From contig CM072885.1 of assembly GCA_037013685.1 (NCBI GenBank), positions 67,435,785-67,499,784 on the forward strand: DNA of 64,000 bases, in the 5' to 3' direction. The stretch comes from Acridotheres tristis. Lineage: Eukaryota > Chordata > Aves > Passeriformes > Sturnidae. Below are positions 1 to 12,400 of this stretch, in pieces; position 1 is the stretch's first letter; each line of letters begins with the position of its first letter. A program made the translations under genes and the position numbers. The notes under the pieces were generated by a model. The model worked only from the letters and a program-made list of their open reading frames with translations. It ran no database searches and was not told where the DNA came from.

Positions 1-979
1 CTTTTGTGTGACAGCAGGGGACGTATATGTTAATGCCTGCACAGACCAGGTATCTGCTCTCTCTTCCTTCCCCCCTCAATGTCCAAATATGTTTTTCACT
101 GTTATAAACTCTGAAATTCAATGTTATCTATTTTTTTTCTTAGCTAAGAGTAGAGGACTGACTGCTCACTACAGAAAATGGCCACTCTAAACAGAACAAA
201 AAGGATATTTTAGAATGTTGGGATACAGTGGCTAAAAGCAGGGGTTAAAGCAGCACCCAGGCCCTGCTGTCTCTGCTCAGTAATGGAATTTCCTTTGCCC
301 TCACAAAACAGGAGGTTCTGGCAGCATGTTTAAGTGTGGACTTGTGCTGGTCCTTCTCACCTCAGACACAGCCCAGGGATTTTGCTCATTTTGAGTCAGG
401 TTTGAGGTTTTTTTGCAGCCCAGCTTACCTCAGGCTCTGGATGGAAGTGAAGAACTGAGCTTTTGGACACATGTGACTATTCATGTCAGCTGGGACAGTC
501 TTCTGCAAGGGATTTATTCTGCAACAGAAGCATCTCTCTTATTTTAAAGAATATTTCAGTCTTACTTTTGTTGTTATTTTCTGTAAAAACTGACAATTTT
601 TCTTTCTCTAAAGCCTTTAAAAAAAAAAACAAACAAACAAAACCTACATTTTAAAAGGGAACAAAACCAAGCTTGTCTCTGGAAATGGAAGAGTTCCTGA
701 CCTATGCAGAGGCCCCTAATTTTTGTTGCATGTCCTTGTGTGGGAAAGGTGGTACTCAGCTTACCTATGAAAGGTGAGGAGGAGAAGGAGAAAGATTTTT
801 GCAGAGATTTTCAGCAAGAATTAGGCTGATTATTATTCCACGGCATCTGTCTCTTTCTACCTTAGGAGGCTATTGCATAAGCACCTCACAGCTTTAAAAA
901 CAAAAAAATAAGGTCATTCATCATGGAATGTTTTGCTTCAAAAATACAGGTTGCCAAATTAGCATAGCTCAGATCAGCC

Positions 980-1070
980 TTACTCGGCAGCCTCTTGTCT
1001 TCAGGGACCATCCCAAAGCGTCGGCAGATCCTGCGAGTATAAATTTTGCATCCCTTCTTTATCGGAACAC
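980..1070. promoter_or_regulatory. CpG-retaining patch with TATA-like sequence
   Basis: Five CpGs fall in about 80 bases (near 985, 1019, 1022, 1034 and 1063), two of them inside the repeated word TCGGCAG, and GAGTATAAATTTTGC follows. The surrounding intron is almost free of CpG. The patch may be a conserved element or an old promoter-like sequence. No transcript structure is visible. Confidence 0.3.
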
Positions 1071-4066
1071 AACCTTCTTTGCCAATCCCCAGTACCCTTC
1101 ATTGAGTATCAGGGAAATGCCACAGGGTTGAATTTAGCAGATTAAGTCTAAATGACCCAAATTCCTGCTGGTTTTTATCAGAGAAACTCTCAGTAGGAGC
1201 TGTCTATGGGAGAACTTCCGATTCTGAGCCCAGGCATTAGCGGGAAAACTCACTTCAATAAATTAGAATAATAGCTAATAATCCCTTACAGTTCCTTCCA
1301 TCAAAATACATGGCTGAAATTCACAAACATTCTGTATTAAAGTGGCATTAAAGTCTTCTTTTAACCATGTCATAAACAGTGAAAAGAAGACATAGAAACA
1401 GTATTTGTCTAGCATGACATAATGGATCTAAGTATTGTCTTTAAATTATTAGCCTGTGTTTGCTCTACAAGATACCTCCTGATGCAAAACAAACTCCATG
1501 AACTCTTAGAAGAATTTTTCTAAAATCACGTTTTCCCAGAAGTCTTAAAGCTCATTTTGGATTTGCATTGGACTGAAATCTATATTATTTTATTTTGTAC
1601 TGGTTTAGGATAGAATTTTTTATCTTAGTAAAGAGGCACATTTTAAAAGATGATGTTAAAGTAACTTAGTTGCTCTTGTGTTCTGAGACTATTTGCTGGT
1701 TTTTTTGTTAATTTCAAAAGCTCAATTATGTAACTTTAAAATGAAGATATTGCATATGCAGAGGTGCTATTTTCCATAATTTTTCCTTTTAACTATGCGT
1801 TGATGTTCTATTCTATGGATTATCTCCAGGGTAAAGGCATTAGAAAAAATCCTACTAATTTCTCAATGGGAGCTAACAATAACTGTAAATATTATGGTTT
1901 ACCATTAACATATTTTGCTATATTTGCGCATTGCACCAGCACAAAAAAACCCTCCAGCAATTAAAAAAAGAGATCAGAACAATTCAGAATGGCTCGTGTA
2001 CCCCAGATATCCATCCCTTTCACTTGGGGCACACAAGGAATGCTACTTTTGCCCTCTTCTTTCAGTGTCTCAGATTCCCTCCAGCATATTTCAGGGTTTA
2101 AGTCCCTTGAGCTTTCACACACCAGGAATAGTTGCACTGGTGCTGCCCTGGGTTCTGCAAATCCCTGCTAGCAAGGTACTGTCTCAGCATCAGAGGTTGT
2201 TTGGAGTCTGCAAGCTGGTTTCAAATGACAGAGGTCTGCACTGGCACAGCTTCACAGATGCTAAAGTCCTGCTTAGATGATTTTGGCATAAAGAGCATCC
2301 TGAGAGGAAAACACAAAGTAGACTCTCCTTGACTACATCTGATTTAATGACATATCAGTACTGCTCTCATTGCAATCAGCTAAGATATTCTTTATAACAC
2401 ACACCTGCATTGTACCTGCAGCAGGGCCCATAAAATCCTGGGCAGAGGAGTATGGAGTTAGTGATTCACAACAATATTTAAGAAATAATAGATGAAATGA
2501 GAGATGGAAAAGGACTTAGCTTAGGAGGGGTTCATTATGAAGTACTAGGTATAAAATTGCTGAGTAAGGACAGCACAAGGACTTCCTCCCACAGGGATGA
2601 GACTTCAGTAGGATGCTGTATAAAGTCCCAGACAGAGCAATATAGGGTCAAGGCTGACATTTCTATTGTGGGAAATCTCCCTGCTGGGATGGGAACATCA
2701 GGAAGTAATATCAAGGAAGGAATTTTTGTGAAACAATGTCTAGCAGTGCTTTGGACAGACAGCTCCTCTCTATCTGTGTTCTGAACCCAGTTAGAACAGT
2801 ATCTGGAATAGCAAAGACTTACACTAATCATTTAGCAAGAGGAGCTGGGGGGCTAAAAACAACAGCAAAAAGCTGAAATTTAAAATACTTAAATAAGAAG
2901 GGATGAAAATGCATTATTTTGGTGTTTTTGTTTTTAATAAGATGGTGATATTTTTTATGTCACTCAGCTGTATGTTCTGTTGCAACCAGGCTGCTCTTCT
3001 GTGGAGGCAAGGGTGCCTTACTTCCACGTGCTTTGTATCAGCCCATCTGCTGTCCCTTCCCAGGCAGATCCAAGGTAAGGCTCTATGAGAAGGCTTTAGG
3101 AGCAGTGGACTCACATGGCAACACTGTTAGCATTCAAAATAATGCACATATGGCTGCTTGGAAAAGTGTCAAGGGAAAAATGTCCCAGCTGAGTAGGGGT
3201 TAACAATGCCCTTGAGAATTCCTGCCAGGGCCTCAGTGCCAGGTGACTTTTGGGCTGGCTGTCCCACTCTTCACAGCAACTGGCACTTCCACATCCCTCA
3301 TTAAATGATGTGCAGAGGAATATACACTTTAGGCATGGTTCAGACAGTTTAAGCATGCAGCAGGTGGCTACTTACATGAGGTAGACTGTACACAGTCCCA
3401 CCAACGCCATATTTGAAATTATTTACACTTTTAGTCAGAATAAATTAGAAAAATCTCACCTCAGGATGCTCATCTAATCCTTACATAGTGCCAGAACAAA
3501 GCCTTTAAGCTGGAGTTTGGGTCTTCTATTAATTATGGCGTGTACTTGCTCATTAAAAAAAAAAGTTCACATGATAAAATGATGTGCACTCCTGCAAGCA
3601 AAAATACCTCTACACATATATATTAGACTGTAGAAATTTCTCAGCTGTATTTTTTTCCTTTTGCCTTGGAATGCAGGTTGAAACAGCAAAAAAGAGCTAC
3701 TGCCTGTCTTCAATAATTTTTCTGTACATAGGGTTTATTCATCTTCTGCTTTCCTGTTATTTTCCCTATAATGCCATTTTAGGTTGCTTGTTCTTTCTTT
3801 CCTAGTTCAGCAATGGTTTATTTCTCTTTTCTAGTCTCAGTTATGAAACCTTTTGTTTTTCTCCCTTAGGAAAATGTTATAGAAAGCCAGAAATAATTCT
3901 CTGTTTAAGAGATGGAATTCTCTTCAGAATTACTTGTAGCTTGTGGTTGTTACTTGGTCCACATTCCATAGAACCACAAAAAAGCAAATAAGGAAAAAAG
4001 AAAAGTCATTTATAATGATGGAGTCTGAAATGTGACCATTTTCTCTTTTTTACCTAGTTTTTAAAC

Positions 4067-4095
4067 ATATATATATATATTTGTATATATATATA
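4067..4095. repeat. TA microsatellite
   Basis: A run of alternating TA is interrupted once by ttg near 4081. Confidence 0.95.
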
Positions 4096-4657
4096 TTCCC
4101 TTTTTTCCCCTCAAAGAGATATACCTTGAAACAAACTAGTATTATTCTTGTATTCATCTATTCTGGAATATATAATTTCATTTAGTTAAGCCCTATGTGG
4201 GAAAATGAGAGTCTTGACTGTTGGATGTGTTCTGCTCAATGGCTCTAAGATCTTCAGTTCAAGCATTAGACTAGCAGTCCTAAAATCAAACTTTAATGCC
4301 TCCTAAATTTATTTTTAACACACTTGTCATGCTGGACTGACCCTTTCATCTCTGTATATTTTAAGATCTGTGACAAAGCAGTTGGAGATCTCTTGTTATA
4401 GACAGGAGTGGGCAGGTAGATCAGGAACAATCCTTTTTCTAAATTCCAGCATAGAAAGCAGCCTAAAGCTCCTGTCCTTGCTTGCAATGTGTACTGCAAG
4501 GCAATATGTATATTTGCACATAAAAAAAGAGAACGTATTTGCATGAGCATTTGTCTACAGAAGTGTCTCAGAGCCAAGCTGAAACAGCACCTAGTTCCTG
4601 TGCTTTTTACATACAGAAAAACAAATCATCTGCTGGAGGAGGAAATCAGTGCATCTT

Positions 4658-4671
4658 TACTGACGTCAGTA
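4658..4671. promoter_or_regulatory. Perfect 14-bp palindrome with consensus cAMP-response element
   Basis: TACTGACGTCAGTA is self-complementary over all 14 bases and contains the full consensus CRE TGACGTCA at 4661-4668. CREB/ATF family dimers bind this octamer. It lies in the long upstream intron, in CpG-poor surroundings where an intact CRE CpG is uncommon. Whether it is used is not shown by the sequence. Confidence 0.5.
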
Positions 4672-7600
4672 CAGCCATGACAATTTACATCACCTGAGGA
4701 TCTGTACCAGATTCTGTGTATCTGTCCTCACACACAAATACACAACCCTCCACTGGTGTAAATGAGTGCTGATAATAGCAGTGGATAGCAATGCATAGAG
4801 ATAACAGTGAACAATGAGAAAACCATTAAGCAGCATTCTCATTCTTCCTGTAATAGGTTTGTGATGTTCTCTTATGGTATTTTAATATAAGGTGGTAGGA
4901 GTTTTGTTGCTTCAGGGTTATAAAGATATATTTGCTCTTTTGATAATGATTTTTTTTTTCTCCGTGCTGTGTATGCACAGCCTGCTTCTCACACAGGTAT
5001 TATTGTATTATCTTTATTGTTTTTGCTAAGATTATGCTCATTGCTCAGCCTTTATTTTCATGTGGTCTGAAGTTGCACTTTCTGAGAGAGATAGAATTGG
5101 ATCAATATCTCCCATGATTAGTCACATCTAAGAGAGAACATTTGATGAAATTGAAGGGATTTTAAATACAAAATTAAAAATGGAAAATCTTATCCTTCCT
5201 GCCCTCTTCTAGCTGAAAACAAGGGGATCTGTGATCTGTAGAACAAATGAAGCTTGACTTCCAGAAGATTTGTATCACAGTTATATTTTCTGATGCCTAA
5301 CAAGATGTGAGTTCTGATCTAAGCTTCTGGTGTTGAGGCTTTTATAACATCTCACTCCAACATGGAGACTTCTCTGTGGAGAAATGGCTTCAGTTCACTC
5401 AGCAGCCTTTTCCTCATAGGAGAACCTACAAAGTTCTCTCTATTACACCCTGCCAGCTACTTTTATGGAACTTGCTAGAGGTTAGTATCTCTGAAATCAC
5501 TGTAACTGACTCAAACTTGGTTGAAACTCTCTGTGGGATTTGCAGTTACAAAGCAGAAACCAACATAGACACATACACACAGAGAGAAAGAGACACACGC
5601 ATAGGAGGAAAAAAGGAAAATATTATATGATCACAGAAAGCACATTTTGCTTAGGGAATAAAGACTTAGTCCTAAATGTTTTATTGAACATCAGTATGGC
5701 TGAACAGTCCACTCCAAATCTGTGACCCTGTCTTGGAACTGGTGTTCTGTTTTTAATAGCTGCCTAAAAGTCTTGGAGTATTAAAGTTATGAAGAATCAG
5801 GGAATTACTGTAGGAATTCAGGGGACATACTGGTAGAGGTTCACCGCTGGCAAATGGAGTTTGTTGCTCCTCCTGGCTTTGCATGTGAAGTTGGTGGATC
5901 ATCTTGTTCCACCTGCCAACATTTGCATGGGCATGGACTGCTACAGAGTTTATATTTGCTGAAGCTCACTGAAGCATCTATGTCATTCTCAAGAGAAGTA
6001 AAAAATTCGCACTGAAATTATTGTAGATCTTAAGGAGGCTTGAGATTTCCTTCAGGTTTTGCTGTACTTCAGATGTTTCTTCAAATTCTGAACTTTCTAT
6101 TAAAATTCAGGACATTGCTGTCAGTCTGTTTGCCATGTTGCTTTCCAGGCACTCCTCTGAAGTGGTTCACATTATTCTCCTCCAGTGTGAGAATTGCTCT
6201 AACACTGTTTCTTTTTCAACCTCAACATGCAGCATCTTGGTATTGCAGTGCCTGAGTAGACCCTGTGTCCATGGAGCATCCTTGGATCTGCCTCCTGGAG
6301 CAGTGTTGTTTGGCCCTAAGGTTCTTCACAGACTTTTTAAGTGATAGCATTTTTGAAAACAGAGGGTGTCTCTCCATATTTGTAGAGTTTTTTTCCTTTC
6401 TTTTTACCTCAGTTATGGAACTGAGCTCAGCCCTCTTTTCCTGATTTTTACCCCCCCCCGTGAAGAATCCTGATTCTGCCTCTTTTGGGAAGTTCAGCTC
6501 TGCAGTCAGTTCAGAATTCTCACAAATGTCCTTGTCTTTAATTTGCTGTTTTTTAATTTGAAAATCCATTCCCTGTAGGGCACCAGTAAATTGCCTGTGT
6601 CTGTCTAGGTACTCACATGGCCCCCTTCACCATAGTAACTGAGTATCAGGATTTGTCCTGATATCCACAAACACTGGACCACTAACCTTCATCTGAACTA
6701 GCAGGGAATCTGTGGAATTTCTTACCTTTGCTCTGAGGATTCACTGATACCCATGCCAAAGACCTCTCTTCAAGTAATTTTCTTCTATAATGTTCTATGC
6801 TAATAAATCTATGTCCAGTCAAACTTTTGAAGTACGTGGACCACGTGGCTCAGTAATATTTTACAATCTAGGGAGGTCTAAGAGCCAGATTCTGTCACCA
6901 CTTAAATGCAAGTCTGGATTCACTTAATGTGGTGGCTTCAAATTGGAAGAGACATGAGATAACATCATACATGTCTTCTGATGTTACAGATCTTCTTGAA
7001 CTGACTTCTGTCCCACTGCTGGAACTAGAGTTAGTTCTGCACACTGTTAGATTCTCTGCATACTTGCCATGACATTCATTAGGGATGGCACAGCCAAGTG
7101 CTGTAATGCTTCCCCCAAGAATTCTTTATTACTCATATGGGAACTATGATCCCCATGTTAGCTTCAGGAACATCCATTGCTGTTCCCTTGTTTCTGCTCA
7201 GAAAGGCATGTTTCTCCTTTTTGTTAAACTGAATACAGAAATATTTTTCTCACTAGACATGCTCTGACTGGAACTATTATAATACCTTTATCACCTCATT
7301 TACCATGGCTCCTACACAGCCACATAGACAAGCTGATAGGGAATACCAGATTGTATCCTTGTTGGATGAAAAGTGTTGGCAAAGAGTTTGAGTCTCAGAC
7401 ATTTAAAGATATTTAGCCTCCTGAAAATGGAAGAAATAATCTACTAGTTTTTAAGGCAGGGATCAACTTCTGCCAAACTGTTTGCTTTCAGCAAGTAATT
7501 TTATAGGCAGGCAGAAGAAAGGACATACTGTGACAGGGGAAGAGGAGAAGAGGAGGATGAGAGGCATCTGAAGTGTGTCTCTACTCTCTGCTAAGGGCAA

Positions 7601-8344
7601 CCCTCAGGCTTGCTTTAAGTCTATTAACCCAGTCTTCAAATCCCAAGCCTGGAAGCGCAGCTGGAGCGTTGCCTCAGGAGCACATCCCGGCAGTGTGCAC
7701 ATCTGCATGCTGCCTGAAGCCTCTGCAGCACTCAGAGACAGGATGTGCCATCCTTTGGGCTTCAGCAGAGGTTATCTGTGCAAGAGTGGACAGCGGTGGG
7801 GAGGAGTTACAAGGGTAAGGGAAGAGGACTCAGTGAGACTGTGGAATGCAGGAGGGCCAGGAGCCCCAGCAGAAACTCCTGTGAAGCTTTTTGAATGCAT
7901 GGTTCATTTACATGTGCAACTGTAATGATGCCTGGGCATAGCTGGGGGAGGGAAGGAATGACAGGTTTTATATTCTATTTTTATGAAGCCTCTCACTCAG
8001 GAGAAATTAACAATAAATAGCAAACACTGAACATTATCCTTAACAGATACTGACTGGTTGAAGCCCAGTAGACAACCCCTAGGCATAAGGAAGGAGCCAA
8101 CTACTGTATGCCCAGAGTTTATGTGACTAGTTCTCATCACTGTGGGGTGAGAGGTTTATCAGATCTCATAAAGCAATGCAGTTCAACCTTGTTGGGCAAT
8201 GCCTGGGAGATCTCCAAGAAATACCCAGAGTGCTAGGAGAGGACAGTGGAGTATGTCTGCAAATAGCACAATTTTTGGGATGTCTCTGCCTGCCATTAAT
8301 ACCTCTGTTTCTCAGGTTAAATGTTGGGGGTCCCCTCAGAGGAT

Positions 8345-8356
8345 ACACACACACAC
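8345..8356. repeat. Short AC repeat
   Basis: Six AC units. Confidence 0.85.
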
Positions 8357-8882
8357 AGAACAAAGGTGTTATCCCTGTTCACATGCCAGAGTAAACTCAT
8401 CCTCACACACGTCTCAGTGTTTTGTTGCATTGACAACAGGTCTCCTTCTTCATTGTTTTCACCTTGTGAAGTTGTTTTCATTTGTGTGATGTAGATTTGA
8501 GATGCTGACAAGTCCTCACTAAGCAATTTACATCCTGCTACCTCAAGCACAAATAGTAATAGAAAATAAAAGGAATCAAACCCCATTTTTTCTGCTGCAG
8601 TTTTTTACAAGGCTTCATTGCAGTCTGCTATGGCCAACTCTCAGATTGAACACCAGAAACACTTGCATTTAAGAGATGAACACAAATACATATTAATATT
8701 ACATTTTAAGTGCTTTGGAAAGTAATGCACTTATTCACAGGTGGAATATTGTTAGTAAATGTCCCTAACCAATATCTAAAAGTGCATCAAGTAGCAAGCA
8801 TGTAAGCTTTTCCTTTAGCATACCTCTAACCATGGCAAGATCTCCTGGCAGGATGAATAATAGAAATATCATGTAAATCTAA

Positions 8883-8903
8883 GTAATAATAATAATAATA
8901 ATA
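8883..8903. repeat. AAT microsatellite
   Basis: About six to seven AAT/TAA units. Confidence 0.93.
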
Positions 8904-9320
8904 TTTCTTCTGCATTACTGTCTAGAAGTGGACCCTTCAGTCTTTACAAAGGCAGTTCTCATTTGACAGGAGGGAATGAAGACATGGAAAACGTTTTGTT
9001 GAGTTCACCCAACCAGTCAAAGCTGAGAGTAAAAACTGTGTCCCAGGGCTCTGATCTGTCAGGTAGGTACAGTGCCTTGAAAGAAAGAAAGAAATGGAAC
9101 AAGAAGTGTTAAATGTTATGAGCTGCACCACTTCTATGGTGACAGCTCTAGCTGGTCTATAGCTGCACAGATAATTTGGCCATAACAGACATACACTGGA
9201 CCAGCCTTGCTCATTACAAAATAAGAAGTAAACAAGTCTCTGAGTTAAGGATAGGGCAGTTTCAAACTCAAATAGGGAACTCAAACCAATGCCTTTGATG
9301 TATGAATGCACCCCTACCAT

Positions 9321-9480
9321 TGGGCAGTGGGCTGGGTGGAATTAAGGCTCTTACCCAATCACACCTGTAAGCACAGGAAATTCAAAGCCCCGATAGAAGG
9401 GGGTGCACATCAATAAAACTTGGCTGTTGCTGCATGAACTCAATGTGTCCATGTTGTATTCCTGTCTCCAACATCAGCAA
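9321..9480 (+). mobile_element. Possible short-R ERV LTR remnant
   Basis: A TATA-like GATAGAAGGGGG near 9394 precedes AATAAAAC at 9412 by about 20 bases, followed by ttggctgttgctgcatgaac and an ending near CTCCAACA (9473). The upstream part begins TGGGCAGTGG (9321). This compact order resembles the 3' half of a retroviral LTR. I could not pair flanking repeats, so the 5' limit is uncertain. Confidence 0.38.
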
Positions 9481-12400
9481 CATTCTATGACATAAATAAT
9501 ATTGCACTAAATCATGAAATCTGATTTACTCCCTGGACAGCTTGATATCAGAAATAATTTTGGCCAATTGAAGATCTGTAATTTGGCCAAAAATCCTTAA
9601 CAGGCATTCATGATCGGTGTCAGTTATGTACACTAGAAAGAATGAGCAGTGGAGGCTGGAAACATAACTGAATATTGAATTTGAGGAGGAACTGAGACAC
9701 ATGGTTTCAGCTTGGCAGGGCTGTGAATGTGTATTATATGCAAGTCCTGCAAGGTTTCTTGCAGCAATGAACCATTTATGAGCTTCACAGAATGATGAGG
9801 GGTAGAGAGAAAAGGTAATTTAAGAATTTATTGTCTGCTGTTTCAGTCTGCTTTGATGGCAGAAAGCTCAGCAAGCACATGGAAGACGCTAGAAATATTC
9901 CTCTCATGGACGCCAAAGGAAAAGCCTCTTACTGAGGCAGGCACTGCATGCAGTCTGGGGAAGCAAAAAGTAATTATGACACACAGAAGTGCACATTAGT
10001 AAGTTGACAGAGTACCTTCTTCAAAAAACATTGCCTAGCAAGACACAGTTTCTTCTTCCCACTGCTGTATTTCCCCTCCCCTTGTTCCCCTATTAAGGAT
10101 AGAGCAATAGAGGGGTTGGCAGCCTTGTCCCCTCATCAACTGGCACATGCAGTCACCAAGTCATGCAGACAAAGTCTTGCACTGTCAGATCTTTCCTGCC
10201 TCACCCAAGGAGACCTCTTGTATGATGGATATGTCTGGCTTAATTGGATTCTGGGCTGAATTTTAGTGTCCAGTAATAAGAAGAACGTTTGTGTTTGCCC
10301 GTCCCTCCTGGTTGTGCCATAGGGTTTGATGGTAACAAGTTTCATTAGCTTACCCTGATCAGCTTTTACCCAGGGACATCACTTTGAAATGGATCTTCCA
10401 TCCTGCCTAGTTTTCCATTCTGTGCTGGGGCAGACCCAGTGGTTCACAGACCCAAGTGCTCTGTGGCACACTCTGGTGCATGGATGAGAATGGGGACACC
10501 TGGGAATTCTTACAGACTTGTACCACAGTCAGTGGGTGTATTCAATGTAGACTTAGGCTGCATTTTTTAACAGCAGAGTTGGCAAGGGAGGTCTGAAGCA
10601 AGGGCAAGAATGCCTTCAGGATGTGAATGTGCCTTGGATCTTTATGGAATTCCTTTCTCTTACCAGCAAGGGGTTATTTGTGTTGGTTACTTTCTCCTCT
10701 CAGCTTGTACTGTAGAAGGATACTGATTTCCTCAATTTGAAAAGACTTAAGATCTTGGAGTATCATGATCTCACTCTCTCTTCATTATCTTCCAGCTCTA
10801 TTTTTTTTTGTTTCTCCATTCTGGTATTATTTGCTGCTGCTTTGAATTCCCTGAGGTGAACACTAACCAGAGACACAATTAGTAACTGTTCCCTGGGGAT
10901 CCAGTGTGGCAGTAGTTGGAGATATTTCACAAAAAAAATAGTTCAAATATGACCAATTTAATGACATTTCTCTATTACTAATCCTTCTGTTAAAGTCACA
11001 AATAAAAGTTAGGACCTGAGTCCCTCCTTGTAGTACAGTAGCATTTGCAAAGATAGCAAGAATTATACTGCCTTCAGAAAAGACCTTAGACCCCCTCTCC
11101 AAACTTCACTGGCTTCTTCCAGACAGCACCTCTTGTTTATTCTTACTGAGTTCATCTTTGTTCCTCTTCCACACTTGCAGTTTTTACCTCTCTTTGCTCC
11201 AAGCCTCTGTTCTACAGCTCTGCTTTGAGAGCAGAATGTGAGAGCTACACTGCAGTGGCTGTGTTTGAATACAGCAGTGCTGAGAACTGTTTCTGCTGCT
11301 CAGTTCCCAGATAGCTCTTGGGAGGACAAGGGGCATGGCATGCCAGCATGTACTGGCAGTAGGATAGATAGGATGAAGTGGCATGTGGATGATTCACCTG
11401 TATCCTTATTAAAATATAATACATCTCTAGATATACATCTCTGGCAGGCAAGTGAAATCTGAAGGAATGAGGGATTAAAAAAAAATACATAAACATATAT
11501 AGTCACTCACTATTGTCTATGAATTGTCTAAGTGAGATGTGCTTTATGTCACCTCTACTCAGTTTCTGTAGCTGGTGGCTTACATGCATTTCAGAAACCC
11601 ACTGAATTAACAAAATCATCAGTAAGGAAAGATGGAAGGGAATATTTGCCCAATGTTTTTTTAAAAGAATTTCACATTTAGTTGTTTTATTTAGTGGTGC
11701 AGTGATGACTACGGAAAATTTTGACCCATGTTTTCTGCTTCAAAGAGTAAGTGAGCACATTCTGAACCTGGGACTGAAAATGCCCCAGAGATAGCTTAGG
11801 AGAAACTCTGAGTAAGCAAAAAGGAAGTCATGCTACAAGAATGAAAAATAAGTAGAGCATTCTAAGCAAGAGGAGTCAAGCTTGGGAAACTTCTGACAGA
11901 GCACAAAAAAGCACAGGTGGGAGTTCTCAGTAGGCAATTAAAATGCAGACTGAAGCAAGAAAAATGCTGTTTACCTGTCACATAGCTCCTGCCCTACACT
12001 GAAACAAAGAGCCACAGTTACATGTGCTACTCTAATCAAGCCTAGCCTTCCTCAGTATCAACCTTCAGACCACAGTGTGTGGAGCTAAAAGATTCCTCTT
12101 TCAGGAGTGTCTCTCTCTCACTCTTCTAGACATCCTCTTTTTCCCCATCACTCCTGCACTGTTGTAGCAGATAGTGTGGCAGGTGCTGTGGGATGAGCAG
12201 CAGCCATGGCTGTGCTTTGGCACAAACTTCAGAGATGTATTTATCAATACTGGTGCTGCGACAGAGGATGCTCCTATTTATACTGAAATAGTAGATTTTG
12301 TCTAGTACCACTCCCCTCTGCTAGCTGAGTGTGGTATGGGGACTCCTATGACAGTCACAGCCATAGAGTGGCAACCATCCCAGTAGGCTACCATGTGTTT

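Larger units (their letters stand above)
1..9320. other. Intronic sequence without genes (first part)
   Basis: Apart from the CpG-retaining patch near 1 kb, the CRE palindrome, and the TA, AC and AAT repeats, I see nothing I can name. Open frames reach at most about 120 codons and none resembles a known family. Confidence 0.75.
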
